DNA from: Planctomycetaceae bacterium
GTDB lineage: Bacteria; Planctomycetota; Planctomycetia; Pirellulales; Pirellulaceae
Length of the DNA stretch: 44,080 bases
Assembly: GCA_024638965.1 (NCBI GenBank)
Contig: JAHEJI010000021.1
Span: 1 to 44,080 of the forward strand
Reading direction: 5' to 3'
This document shows, piece by piece, positions 6,559 through 15,600 of the stretch (the first letter of the stretch is position 1; every line of letters begins with the position of its first letter). The translations under genes were made by a program, and so were the position numbers. The notes under the pieces are model-generated. The model was not told the origin of the DNA, searched no databases, and worked only from the letters and a program-made list of their open reading frames with translations.

Positions 6559-7617
6559 TCAATTTTTCAGAGGATCAACCGCACTCAATTCGGTGAGATG
6601 AACGTCGATGCATTCCGCGACCGCATTTGGATTGTATCCGCCTTCCAGGACGCTGATGATTCGGCCTTCTGAGTAAGTCTCGGCGAGACTTCTGACCGTT
6701 CGAGTCATTGCAGCAAAGTCCTCGTTTTCCAGACCCAACGAACCGATCGGGTCGTCTTTGTGGGCGTCGAAACCAGCGCTGATGAAAATGAGCTGTGGTT
6801 TGACCCGATCAGCAAACGCGGCCAGTTCACGTTCAAATAGCTGGAGCTGTACGGCTCGCGGCGTACCAAACTGGATCGGCAGGTTCTTAATCGTACCGGC
6901 TCCCGAACCGGCTCCGGTTTCGGTTGCCGCGCCAGTCAGCGGATAAAACGGATCGCGGTGGATCGAGAAATAGGCGACCTGAGCATCTTCCCAAAACGTA
7001 GCTTGCGTGCCGTTTCCGTGATGAACATCCCAGTCAATAATCAACACACGTTCGTAGCCGCATTCCTCAGTGGCCATTCTGGCCCCGATTGCGACATTGT
7101 TGAACAGGCAAAAACCCATTGCGTGGTCGGCCATTGCATGGTGTCCGGGCGGACGCACAAGGCAAAACGCGGTTCTGTCTTCATTGCGATCAATCCTTTC
7201 GACCGCATCGCAAATCGCACCGGCAGCCATCAAAGCAACGTCATATGATTTTTTACTGACGACGGTGTCTTGTTCGATATAGCCGCCTTCGGCGGCTGCG
7301 AATTCCTTAATTTGGTTGACATAACTCTCGTTATGGACACGATGAATTCGCTCCTTCGTTGCCGCTGGCCAATTCGGTCTGCGGCAATTTGGGTTCAAGG
7401 CAATCGAGTTCAATTTCTGCAGAGCTGGCAGTATTCTGGCGGCGTTCTCTGGATGATTGCCTGTTGCGTGCTCAAGAAAAATCGGATCGTAGTAGAGTAA
7501 AATTGTTTTCCCTTCGTCGTTAACGGCCCATGCAAAACCAGATTCTACGTTGTTTGCGTCCACCCTAAAATCCGGCGAACGCAATCTTCTTGGCAGCCGA
7601 AAGTGGTCTGGGACCAC
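6559..7617 (-). CDS. Histone deacetylase-like (acetoin utilisation family) deacetylase
   Basis: Up to 352 residues. The family core starts at about residue 40 (LLYYDPIFLEH). RPPGHHA, DWDVHHGNGTQ and AGFDAHKDDP contain the catalytic His pair and the zinc ligands (Asp and His of DVHHGNG, Asp of FDAH). The enzyme is a zinc-dependent amidohydrolase removing acetyl or similar groups from lysine, polyamines or other amines in the cytoplasm. The start is uncertain: GTG 7617 is the first conventional start in the frame, GTG 7563 is an alternative. The frame is also open upstream, without a start codon, into a dispersed repeat. GAAGGG just before the conserved core resembles a ribosome binding site but no ATG follows. 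The core and the C-terminal end are sound. Confidence 0.88.
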   Translation of the reverse strand: MVPDHFRLPRRLRSPDFRVDANNVESGFAWAVNDEGKTILLYYDPIFLEHATGNHPENAARILPALQKLNSIALNPNCRRPNWPAATKERIHRVHNESYVNQIKEFAAAEGGYIEQDTVVSKKSYDVALMAAGAICDAVERIDRNEDRTAFCLVRPPGHHAMADHAMGFCLFNNVAIGARMATEECGYERVLIIDWDVHHGNGTQATFWEDAQVAYFSIHRDPFYPLTGAATETGAGSGAGTIKNLPIQFGTPRAVQLQLFERELAAFADRVKPQLIFISAGFDAHKDDPIGSLGLENEDFAAMTRTVRSLAETYSEGRIISVLEGGYNPNAVAECIDVHLTELSAVDPLKN

Positions 7618-7727
7618 GGAAACATCTGCCGCCTCGAGTTGAGTTGGGTCGTGCGCAATGAGATGATCCTCACGCGGGTCGACACAAATCTGTTTGCAAA
7701 AAAGACACTCGACACAAATCCCAACAA

Positions 7728-7765
7728 GAGATCCTTCGCCTTGGACCTCGGTTCAGGATGACTCA
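7728..7765. repeat. Dispersed repeat, half copy upstream of the deacetylase gene
   Basis: GAGATCCTTCGCC followed by GGTTCAGGATGACTCA matches one arm of the 4783-4876 element. The adjoining sequence towards 7670 (two occurrences of TCGACACAAATC) resembles the flank of the copy at 23903. The repeat therefore extends further than the core, towards the start of the neighbouring gene. Confidence 0.6.
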
Positions 7766-7807
7766 CATCAATTAAAATATCTGAAGAAGTAGAGCCAAAC
7801 TAGCGAT

Positions 7808-8641
7808 CTAAGCAGCGTAACGAGATTGTGAGTCTTGTTCTTCGGCAATGGCGTCGCGGTGAGCTTCCGGATTCGGCTTCGGCAGACCGTGGTTCAACGT
7901 CCACAGGCGAGCCTGTTTATTGAAACTGTAAAAGGCCGAAATCCAGGCGGTTTGCAAACCTTTTTTGCCGTCAAGAATCGCGCCCTGCAGAATGTATTCG
8001 CGGAAGAAGCGGAACATGGGACGCACCAGCAGCTTGAAATAGGACGTGTCGCGGCCCATTTCACTCCATTGCTGTGCCTGAAGCGTCGAATACCGGTGGA
8101 TCTTCTCAAGAAGCTGATCGTAGTCCCAAACTGAATAGTGCTGCATTTTGTTTTTCAAAAACCCAACCCTGCCCGTGCTGATACGAACTTCGCCATGATC
8201 ACTCGGACCTTCATACCGGCCACGGTCTCGGTGGAACAATCGAAGCACTCGGTCAGATCGAGCGTCACCGTACTTCAGCTTGTGACCCATAAAGTGATTG
8301 TCACGATAGATCCAATAACCGTCTTCCTGTGGACCGCGACTGAGTTCGAGAATAATTTCGTAAGACAATTCCGGCGTAATTCGCTCATCTGCATCGACGA
8401 TCAAAACCCACTCATGCGTCGCTTGTGGGATTGCCCAGTTCTTAAAATTGCCAGACGTAATGTAATCGCGCTCGATAATCCGAACTTTGTCAAACTCTAA
8501 TGCGATTTCAAGCGTATCATCTGTCGAACCGGAATCCGCGATCAAGATTTCATCGGCGAGATTGACGAAACTCTCTATGCACGGACGTAAGTTCAACCTT
8601 TCGTTCTTGCACGGAACAATCACGGTGAGTGGTTGCTTCAT
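7808..8641 (-). CDS. Family 2 glycosyltransferase, WaaE-like
   Basis: 277 residues. The GT-A fold is seen from VIVPCKNERLNLRPCIES at residues 8-25. LIADSGSTDDT (about 34-44) and VDADERITPEL (about 82-92) supply the nucleotide-sugar and metal-binding aspartates. FHRDRGRYEGPSDHGEV and a basic, aromatic C-terminal half (FRFFREYILQGAILDGKKG) resemble the WaaE/KdtX group that adds sugar to the lipopolysaccharide inner core. It is probably a cytoplasmic or membrane-associated enzyme adding a sugar to envelope glycan or LPS core; the sugar is unknown. It is the only glycan gene here. The start ATG 8641 gives the full family N-terminus. Confidence 0.88.
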   Translation of the reverse strand: MKQPLTVIVPCKNERLNLRPCIESFVNLADEILIADSGSTDDTLEIALEFDKVRIIERDYITSGNFKNWAIPQATHEWVLIVDADERITPELSYEIILELSRGPQEDGYWIYRDNHFMGHKLKYGDARSDRVLRLFHRDRGRYEGPSDHGEVRISTGRVGFLKNKMQHYSVWDYDQLLEKIHRYSTLQAQQWSEMGRDTSYFKLLVRPMFRFFREYILQGAILDGKKGLQTAWISAFYSFNKQARLWTLNHGLPKPNPEAHRDAIAEEQDSQSRYAA

Positions 8642-9021
8642 TGCTGAAAAATATCCAATAAACGTGAATTAGCGATATGGTTCGGCATCAAGTTGGTCGA
8701 CTTAACGACGTAAGACCAACCCGTTTGAATCATCTGAGGCGGGGAAAGTACTGAAGCCCTGCCCTGCCGTCAATGCGTTTTCGTCTGGCTCAACGTTCTT
8801 TTGATGCTTAGTAAGAGATGGGGAACAGGGGAAGATTTCAGCCCCAATACAGGGTGATTCGCTAGCAATATCACGGAACTGCTTTCGTAAATCTGCCTTC
8901 AGTTGTCCGAATCCGGCGTCATGAAAATTCTACCTTGACCATTATCGACTTGATCGCAACCATTCCTCTCGCTTTTGGAGCAGTTAGCAAAAAAAGCAGC
9001 ATCGACAAAGGAAATACGCAA
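8642..9021. other. Divergent intergenic region
   Basis: There are about 380 bases between the divergent glycosyltransferase and glycine-zipper genes. No gene or RNA is recognised. Promoters for both directions should be here. A frame opening at 8935 joins the downstream gene in phase, but the later ATG at 9022 has the ribosome binding site. Confidence 0.4.
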
Positions 9022-9723
9022 ATGATTATTCGCTGCGGACTAATAGTGGGCACTGTTTTGGCTTTTACGTCTTCGGCAAGTGGTTGCCAGTTTCCTTACG
9101 GCCAAGGCGTTGCTTCACCGCCTCCTCGTCCAAATACCGCGGCCGGAAGTGTTTTTGGCGGTGCGTCCGGGAGCCTGATCGGAGCGGCGATCGGATCGAG
9201 CGAAGGCAAAACGGGTGAAGGCGCATTAATCGGCGGACTCATCGGAGCCGCGACAGGCGGTATTCTGGGCAAACAAGTTGACCGCGAAAACGAACTGCGA
9301 AGTAACTACTATCGTCAACAGCAGCAACGAGCGTTGAATTCTGCGGTGACGTTTCAACAAGTAGTTCAGATGACGCAGAATGGCTTAAGCTCGGATGTTG
9401 TCATTAATCAAATCAACAGTAATGGAATCTGGTCAAAACCGACGACCAGCGATTTGATTAGCCTCAAACAAAACGGCGTATCGGATCAGGTCATCACTGC
9501 TCTTCAGAATGCCTGGTGCGTGAATGACGCAAACGTCAAGCGATCAGTCGTGAGCCCATTCGCACCCGCGCCGGTTTATCGCGAACGCCATATCTACGTC
9601 GAGCCTGCTCGCGTTTATCGCGTTCCACCTCATCCTGCCAACTACTGGCGCCCCTACCCTCCACGAGTCGGTCACTGGCACCATCATCATGGATACGGAG
9701 GAAGCGTGCGGATTAAGTTCTGA
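9022..9723 (+). CDS. Glycine-zipper putative lipoprotein
   Basis: 233 residues from ATG 9022, chosen because AAAGGA precedes it and it gives a typical export signal. An in-phase ATG at 8935 would bury the signal. The signal ends SASGC, so Cys21 is a possible lipidation site. Residues about 40-83 form glycine zippers (GSVFGGASGSLIGAAIG and GALIGGLIGAATGGILG), known from envelope and outer-membrane associated proteins. A helical part with repeated VVINQINSNG/VITALQN-like elements follows, and the C-terminus is rich in Pro, Tyr and His (HWHHHHGYGG). It is probably a structural envelope protein. The His-rich end might bind metal, but this is speculation. Confidence 0.8.
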   Translation: MIIRCGLIVGTVLAFTSSASGCQFPYGQGVASPPPRPNTAAGSVFGGASGSLIGAAIGSSEGKTGEGALIGGLIGAATGGILGKQVDRENELRSNYYRQQQQRALNSAVTFQQVVQMTQNGLSSDVVINQINSNGIWSKPTTSDLISLKQNGVSDQVITALQNAWCVNDANVKRSVVSPFAPAPVYRERHIYVEPARVYRVPPHPANYWRPYPPRVGHWHHHHGYGGSVRIKF

Positions 9724-9819
9724 ACGAACGGGTGCAATTCAAGGGATTGCCGTACTTCAATCGTGCGTGCCGTTCTGATAACCTCAAGGTTCTCCAATTG
9801 TTTTTTTGCGGAACCCGTT

Positions 9820-11529
9820 ATGAGTAATGAACACGAATCGAAACCAGCTGACCCGGTCCCTGAGGAAAAGCGCGGTCGCTTTCCCAAAAAGACGATTGGC
9901 TTAACCATTATTGTGCTCGCGATAATCGCGCTTTCGAAGATATTCGCCAGCGAGGTTGTCGACGTCGTTGGCTTGTCGCCAGACCTTATGAACGTCAGTT
10001 CGTATGCGCTGGTCTTCCTCGTTTTTTTAATGTGGGCAGTCTGGATGCTATTTGTCAGCGGTCGTCGCTGGTACGTTCGGATTCTGATGCTCGTTCTTTT
10101 GTTTGGTCTGCCTTACGCGTTTTTGAGCGTGATGCGGCCCGTGATGAACGGCGATGCTGGAATCGCTCGTTTTGAACCGATTTGGACGCCGAAAACGGTG
10201 GTTAATGCAGATGTTGAGACATCGTCTTTGCCAGTTGACCTGAAAACCGAGACTCCCAATGATTTTGCGGAATTTCTTGGGCCCAATCGAAATGGTGTGG
10301 TGAGGGATGAACCAAAATTGCGCGATGATGCCATTAGTTCGGATACCGAAATCGTCTGGAAGCAAGAAATTGGTGAAGGATGGTCGGGTTTTGCAGCGCG
10401 AAATGGTTACGCGGTCACGATGGAGCAGCGTGGCGAGCTCGAGTGCGTGACTTGTTATGAAATTGAGTCCGGAGAGTTGCAATGGCTTTACAAACATCGG
10501 GCTCGACACCGCGATCCAATGGGACTGGGACGAGTCGGACCGCGTGCAACTCCTACAATCGACGGAGGCTACGTGTACGCCATTGGAGCACTGGGCAACT
10601 TGGTTTGTCTTAACGGAGCTGATGGGATTCCGATCTGGCAACACGACTTGTTGAAAATGTTGGAAATTGATTTATTGACTGGTGAAATTGACAATTTTGA
10701 ATTTCAGTATGAAAACTCGGCGCTTGCCTGGGGTCGAGCGGGCTCACCGTTGATCGTGGATGATATGGTGGTCGTCACAGGCGGAGGTCCAAGAGGTCTG
10801 GCAGCACCAGGTGAAACTTCGGAAGATAGCGCCGTAACGTTGTTGGCGTTCGAAAAGACGACGGGTGAATTGCGTTGGAAAGCCGGTACCGAAATGATCG
10901 CGTACGGTTCGCCCAGCCTCGCCACGCTTGCCGGCCGCCGACAAATTGTCGTGGTCGCGGAGTCGAAGGCCCTTGGTTTCGATGCGACAACCGGAGAGCA
11001 GCTGTGGGAACACGCGCGTCCCGGAACTAGCGACGCGGATGCCAACTGCTCGCAGGTGAATGTGCTTTCGGACGATACTATTTTGTTGACGAAGGGCTAC
11101 AATGCGGGCGGCGAACTCGTCACCATCAATTACGAGGACGGCAAATTCGAGGCAAACTCGATCGAATCCAATCCGGCAGTTCTCAAGACCAAATTGACTA
11201 GCCCCATTGTTTATGAAGGGCATGCCTATTCGTTATCAGACGGATTTTTGGAGTGTACAGACATCTCAGATCTTTCCAGGAAATGGAAACGGCGCGGAAG
11301 GTTTGGGCATGGTCAGATGTTATTGTGCGGGGACAAACTTCTGGTTCATGGAGAACGCGGGACATTGTCATGCGTTCGGGCTACGCCGGACGGTTACGAA
11401 GAGCTTGGAAGCATGGAAACGATTGATGGCGTCTGTTGGAATACGTTGTGTCGTTATGGCGAATACCTTCTGGTCCGTAGCGAACTGGAAGCGGCCTGCA
11501 TTCGATTGGGCGTCGAGACGGCTGATTAA
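9820..11529 (+). CDS. Membrane-anchored PQQ-type beta-propeller protein
   Basis: 569 residues from ATG 9820; a GTG 57 bases earlier is less likely. After a charged N-terminus come three hydrophobic segments (about residues 25-45, 58-78 and 84-104). The large C-terminal part is an eight-bladed-type propeller of PQQ-like repeats (FLGPNRNGVV at the start, then blades with W-Q/L and G-x-L-x-W patterns such as YEIESGELQWLY and FDATTGEQLWEH). In planctomycetes such proteins are common and usually do not bind PQQ; a scaffold or ligand-binding role outside the cytoplasm is likely. The SDR gene starts 3 bases after its stop, so the two are co-transcribed. Ligand unknown. Confidence 0.87.
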   Translation: MSNEHESKPADPVPEEKRGRFPKKTIGLTIIVLAIIALSKIFASEVVDVVGLSPDLMNVSSYALVFLVFLMWAVWMLFVSGRRWYVRILMLVLLFGLPYAFLSVMRPVMNGDAGIARFEPIWTPKTVVNADVETSSLPVDLKTETPNDFAEFLGPNRNGVVRDEPKLRDDAISSDTEIVWKQEIGEGWSGFAARNGYAVTMEQRGELECVTCYEIESGELQWLYKHRARHRDPMGLGRVGPRATPTIDGGYVYAIGALGNLVCLNGADGIPIWQHDLLKMLEIDLLTGEIDNFEFQYENSALAWGRAGSPLIVDDMVVVTGGGPRGLAAPGETSEDSAVTLLAFEKTTGELRWKAGTEMIAYGSPSLATLAGRRQIVVVAESKALGFDATTGEQLWEHARPGTSDADANCSQVNVLSDDTILLTKGYNAGGELVTINYEDGKFEANSIESNPAVLKTKLTSPIVYEGHAYSLSDGFLECTDISDLSRKWKRRGRFGHGQMLLCGDKLLVHGERGTLSCVRATPDGYEELGSMETIDGVCWNTLCRYGEYLLVRSELEAACIRLGVETAD

Positions 11530-11532
11530 ACT

Positions 11533-12321
11533 ATGACAGACGAAAGTCAGCTTTTGTCCGGTCGTGTGGCGGTCGTTACCGGATCTTCGTCGGGCATCGG
11601 ACAAGCGATCGCCCTTGCACTGGCCCGAAACGGTGCGGATGTCATCGTTCACGGCCGTACAGAATCTGCTCACCTAAAAGAAACAAAAAACCGACTCGAA
11701 TCATTGGGCGGCCAGGCAACTTCAATGCCAGCAGATCTCGCTGACGAGAAAAGCTTGCCGTCCCTGGTTGAGGCATCTTGGAACTGGCAAAACCGGGTCG
11801 ATATCTGGATTAACAACGCCGGCGCCGATGTGCTCACGGGTGAGATGGCTCGTCGCGACTTTACTGAGAAGTTTGATTTGGTCTGGAAAGTCGACGTCCG
11901 AGCGACGTTAGTTCTTTCGCGGTTAATTGGGGCCAGGATGCGAACCCTGGAAATACCGACCAGCGGAGCGTGCTCGATCTTGAATATGGGTTGGGATCAA
12001 GCTTGGCAAGGGATGGAAGGCGACAGCGGCGAGATGTTTGCCACGACCAAAGGCGCCATTATGTCGATGACGAAGAGCCTCGCGCAGACTCTGGCTCCAC
12101 AGGTTCGAGTTAATTGCCTGGCTCCCGGATGGATCAAAACGAAATGGGGTGAATCGGCATCGTCCGAATGGGATCTGCGCGCCAACTCCGAATCCCTGAT
12201 GAATCGCTGGGGGACTCCCCAGGACATTGCCAACGCGGCAACATTCCTGAGCAGTGATCGAGCGGTCTTTATTTCAGGCCAGATTCTGCCTGTCAACGGC
12301 GGGTTTCGCAATCGCAATTAG
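11533..12321 (+). CDS. Short-chain dehydrogenase/reductase-like protein lacking catalytic Ser and Tyr
   Basis: 262 residues, a Rossmann fold of classical SDR length. The cofactor motif TGSSSGIG (16-23) and the structural NNAG (94-97) are intact, and the basic HGR at the end of beta-2 suggests NADP(H). In the active site the usual Ser region reads ILNMGWDQ instead of a Ser-containing ISS-like motif, and the Tyr-x-x-x-Lys motif reads Phe169-ATT-Lys173. Both key hydroxyls are therefore missing, while the Lys remains. It may bind a nucleotide without normal SDR chemistry, or use another residue. CLAPGWIKT and the C-terminal VNGGF are typical of the family. It lies 3 bases after the propeller gene and 30 before the esterase, probably one operon. 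Confidence 0.9.
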   Translation: MTDESQLLSGRVAVVTGSSSGIGQAIALALARNGADVIVHGRTESAHLKETKNRLESLGGQATSMPADLADEKSLPSLVEASWNWQNRVDIWINNAGADVLTGEMARRDFTEKFDLVWKVDVRATLVLSRLIGARMRTLEIPTSGACSILNMGWDQAWQGMEGDSGEMFATTKGAIMSMTKSLAQTLAPQVRVNCLAPGWIKTKWGESASSEWDLRANSESLMNRWGTPQDIANAATFLSSDRAVFISGQILPVNGGFRNRN

Positions 12322-12351
12322 TTCAGTGAAACTCACTACGTAGGGTTGAAC

Positions 12352-13089
12352 GTGATCGAATACGCAAAACAAAAAATTGGCGACTTGAATTGCGTACATG
12401 CGGCGCATCGAGACGCGAAGGGAAAACCAGACGCCGTCGTTATCCTTTGTCACGGTTTTGGTGCACCAGGAACGGACCTGGTACCGATCGCCAGCGAGTT
12501 AATTCTCAGCAGTGGTTCGCTTGCCAATGTTCGGTTTGTTTTTCCCGAAGCACCAATCGAACTGGATCCGAATTATGATTCGCGCGCCTGGTGGATGATC
12601 GATATCGAAAGGATCCAGTTGCTCATGATCACGGGTGAAACACGTGCTATGCGGAAAGAGTCGCCTGAACGATTGCCAATCTGCAATGCAGCGATCAACA
12701 AAATAATCGAGTTTTCAAAATCGGAATTTGAAGTCAAATCGACCCACCTCGTGGTCGGCGGGTTTTCGCAAGGTGCGATGCTGACGACGGATGTCGCCTT
12801 ACGCCACCCCGAGCGATTGGGTGGATTGATTGTCTGGTCTGGTTCCCTGATTAACGAAGCTGCATGGAGGCAGGCGGCGAAAAAACAAACACGACTTGAC
12901 ATCGTGCAATCACATGGACGCGTTGATCCGATTTTGCCGTTTGCCGGCGGGGAGCTTCTTCGTGATTTGTTCCGTGAGACGAATCACAACGTGCAGTTTG
13001 TTGAATTCAATGGGCAGCATGGGATTCCCCAGGAATCGATCGATGCCGCGCAGAAGTTGATCGAACGAGTCGTCGCCAATGGCGGTTAG
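12352..13089 (+). CDS. Carboxylesterase/phospholipase-type alpha/beta hydrolase
   Basis: 245 residues from GTG 12352, preferred because AGGG lies 7 bases upstream; a TTG at 12346 would add two residues. VILCHGFGAPGTDL supplies the oxyanion region, GGFSQGAM the Ser nucleophile (GxSxG), SHGRVDPILPF the Asp, and FNGQHGIP the His. This is the pattern of the small carboxylesterase/acyl-protein thioesterase family. It is cytoplasmic (no signal peptide) and should hydrolyse a carboxylic or thioester of unknown identity. It probably belongs to one operon with the propeller and SDR genes. Confidence 0.88.
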   Translation: MIEYAKQKIGDLNCVHAAHRDAKGKPDAVVILCHGFGAPGTDLVPIASELILSSGSLANVRFVFPEAPIELDPNYDSRAWWMIDIERIQLLMITGETRAMRKESPERLPICNAAINKIIEFSKSEFEVKSTHLVVGGFSQGAMLTTDVALRHPERLGGLIVWSGSLINEAAWRQAAKKQTRLDIVQSHGRVDPILPFAGGELLRDLFRETNHNVQFVEFNGQHGIPQESIDAAQKLIERVVANGG

Positions 13090-13266
13090 TGAGAATGTTT
13101 TCTGATGCTTGTCGGTTATTAACGTTTACGGGAAGTCGTTTAGCCCGTAGGGCCGTTGAAGCTAAACTAAATGATCATCTAAAGTAAGGGCCCTTGAACG
13201 CATGCCCGGTAGAAGTTGTAGTAACCGTAAGCGAACGCCAAACCGGCTAATTGAAAATTACACCGT

Positions 13267-14277
13267 CTACTGAGTGCGAATGTAATAAGGCGAATTTGTC
13301 CGAGAGTCGATTGACGGGAGTTTCGGCTCCTGCCCGGTTTGTTCAGCTCGTCGGATACGCAAGATCAGGTTCACGATCTGTTGCTGAGCACGACCTGCGA
13401 TGTGTTCATCAACAAGCCCAATTGTCGAGATCTCTTCGCTTAACAACTTCGCCGCCCGCTCCGCCATGTTGGATAAGATTTTCGTGCGAGTGGCCAGAGG
13501 CGCGCGTTTCAAGGCGGGCGCCCAAATTGAAGTGTCAGCTCTTCGCAACAGGATCTTGATCTCGGCATCGGACATCGATTCGATGTCGGAGAAGGCAAAC
13601 ACTGACTGTTCGATTTTTTCAGCGAGCTCTGGATCCTTTTGACTCAGATGAGCAAATACTTCACGTTGCGTATCGGGATTTGCACAACTTAACAAATCGG
13701 CGACAATTTCGACGCCCGATTTGCGATACTGGTTCTTGTTGACCAGCTTCTTCAGGCGGAGTTTCAAAGCGTAACTGAGCTGGGCTCGTTCTTCCTGCGT
13801 GTTTGTTGCAGGACCACACAGGCGCCTTAAAACCGAGACGCGAATAGCGGGTTCGAGTTGTCCAATGATTTCGGCGGAGATTTCCGGTGACAAATCGCCC
13901 AAAACCATTGCAATGTTCTTCGGATGTTCGTCTTGAATAAGCTTCTGTCGAATCTCTGGTGTCAGGTCAACGATAAATGCGAAGGGACGATAGGATGATT
14001 CAGAGATTTTCGGTAGCGCAGGTGAGATTGTTTTAAGCTGATCACTGAATTGGCCCAACTCACGATCTTCTCCGTGAAACTGACTCTGGCCGGTTTCTGC
14101 CGCCAACTTGTTCAGTGCCATCCGGATTTCAGCGGTTGAGAATCCGTCAACCTTGTCGAGCACATCAAAAATGGCCTTGGTGTCCTCTGCCTCAAGGCGC
14201 GAAAGAATCCTTGCGGCTTGCTTTTTCGGCAAGCTTTTGAGAATGACAGCAGCTTGATAGAGACTTGACTGTGACAT
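13267..14277 (-). CDS. fliG: Flagellar motor switch protein FliG
   Basis: 336 residues from ATG 14277 (a TTG five codons earlier is less likely), the normal FliG length. The N-terminal domain (about 1-85) starts LYQAAVILKSLPKKQAARIL. The middle domain has the EHPKNIAMVLGDLSPE motif (EHPQ-type, contact to FliM). The C-terminal torque domain contains DPELAEKIEQSVFAFSDI and SNMAERAAKLLSEEI. FliG sits on the MS ring and transmits torque from the stators and switches rotation direction. No other flagellar gene is in the window, so it stands alone, downstream on the same strand of gspD and the lipoprotein gene but separated by 268 bases with a hairpin. Confidence 0.93.
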   Translation of the reverse strand: MSQSSLYQAAVILKSLPKKQAARILSRLEAEDTKAIFDVLDKVDGFSTAEIRMALNKLAAETGQSQFHGEDRELGQFSDQLKTISPALPKISESSYRPFAFIVDLTPEIRQKLIQDEHPKNIAMVLGDLSPEISAEIIGQLEPAIRVSVLRRLCGPATNTQEERAQLSYALKLRLKKLVNKNQYRKSGVEIVADLLSCANPDTQREVFAHLSQKDPELAEKIEQSVFAFSDIESMSDAEIKILLRRADTSIWAPALKRAPLATRTKILSNMAERAAKLLSEEISTIGLVDEHIAGRAQQQIVNLILRIRRAEQTGQEPKLPSIDSRTNSPYYIRTQ

Positions 14278-14487
14278 CGAATCATTCGACAAAGATTTTT
14301 CGACCTAATTCGCCCGTACTAACAACATCGTCTCGATAAGATGGGTTAATAAAATGAGTTCTGCTGTCTTGGAATAGCTTGCCTCAAGCTTCCAATTGGT
14401 GGGCGAATGCACCAAAAAAGCAAAGCAACCGGTACGATCGGAACTGACCGTTTAGATCGCGTTTTGGTTTAAGTTTGGCGTCTTTTC

Positions 14488-14503
14488 GCCGGTTTCGACC
14501 GGC
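14488..14503 (-). terminator. Hairpin between the secretin/lipoprotein unit and fliG
   Basis: GCCGGTTTCGACCGGC is a 6-base perfect stem with a 4-base TTCG/CGAA loop, lying about 43 bases after the stop of the lipoprotein gene. No U-tract follows on the minus strand, so it is at best an attenuating or Rho-type boundary. Confidence 0.35.
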
Positions 14504-14545
14504 AATCCGAGCCGCCACGACCGCTGTACGTCTGTGCGACACGCA

Positions 14546-15520
14546 CTAGTTGGGTGGGCCGGGCATGCCAAAGACAACGGGCGTTTTCGCTTCGTTTTTC
14601 GGTGATTTTACAGCTGGGGGTGAACCGGTTGCATCCGTTTCGGACTCGGTCGTGCTTTTTGCGTTGCTGACTGCCAAAGACGGTTTAAGTGGTCTTCTCT
14701 TACGCACAAACGGTTGTTGTGGGGGAAGTGAATTCAACCGGTTGGACATCGTTCGTGGCAACTTAATCGTCGTCGCATTTGATTTGCGGACAGGCCCGAA
14801 CGCTGTTTCCCCGTTTGCATGACTGAGCTGGGAGGCTGGATTTGACTGCTCGTTGTAGGTGGCCCTTTGAACCCCGGACGGGGTAACAGCACTAGAGTCG
14901 TCTGCCGTTCGCACGGAGTTCAGTTGTTCTGTTGTGATCTTTGAGTAAGACGATGGGTCGGTATTTGCTTCGAGTTTCTTTGGTTCAGGTCCAGGCAACA
15001 CGTTAACGCTTTGCCCGCCCTTAATCACAGTTCCGTTCGCTGATTTGAAGATTGGGATTAGCGAAACAGTCCTTCGTTCGGCACCGATTTTTTCCCAGGG
15101 TACCCAAACGCTGTATGAACTTCCGAGTTCGGATTCACTGAAGTGTGACTGAAAGTTGTCACGTTCAAAAACGAACTTTCGATCTGGCGCGAAGTCTTCT
15201 TTTGCGGTTGAATCGTCGTATCCAAAAACATTGAGTTCGCCGTCTACTTTGATGGGGACGCCTTTTTCATTGTAGAAGAATAATCGAGCCCCGAATCCGC
15301 GTACTCGCGAAACGCCAACTTGATCGTAGATTCCGTCGCTCCAAATCGCCGCCATCCTTACCGGTTCTTCAAATTCCGGCTGCTCCTTTTTGCCAACCAT
15401 GTTTTGGACCGAGGTTTGAAGTTTTTCAGGAACAATCCTGGCTTCCTCAAGCGACTTGCAACCGGATGAACTGCAAATCAGCAAACTGAAAATTGTCAGA
15501 GTTGAAACTATTCGGCGCAT
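14546..15520 (-). CDS. Putative lipoprotein linked to the secretin gene
   Basis: 324 residues from ATG 15520; an ATG at 15532 is also possible. The signal ends SSSGC, so Cys21 is a likely lipidation site. The folded part (about residues 55-190) contains AAIWSDGIYDQVG, RGFGARLFFYNEKG and VSLIPIFKSANGT and looks like a beta-rich domain of unknown family. The rest is a Pro/Ser/Thr-rich low-complexity tail. It follows gspD by 80 bases on the same strand. By position it could assist the secretin, for example as a pilotin or peptidoglycan-linked accessory, but this is inference only. Confidence 0.8.
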   Translation of the reverse strand: MRRIVSTLTIFSLLICSSSGCKSLEEARIVPEKLQTSVQNMVGKKEQPEFEEPVRMAAIWSDGIYDQVGVSRVRGFGARLFFYNEKGVPIKVDGELNVFGYDDSTAKEDFAPDRKFVFERDNFQSHFSESELGSSYSVWVPWEKIGAERRTVSLIPIFKSANGTVIKGGQSVNVLPGPEPKKLEANTDPSSYSKITTEQLNSVRTADDSSAVTPSGVQRATYNEQSNPASQLSHANGETAFGPVRKSNATTIKLPRTMSNRLNSLPPQQPFVRKRRPLKPSLAVSNAKSTTESETDATGSPPAVKSPKNEAKTPVVFGMPGPPN

Positions 15521-15600
15521 TGGATCGTCCATGATCACGTTATGGGTTGTCAAATCTCTATTTGGTCATTGAATTGGGACCGTTCGTGCAGGTCAGCAAT

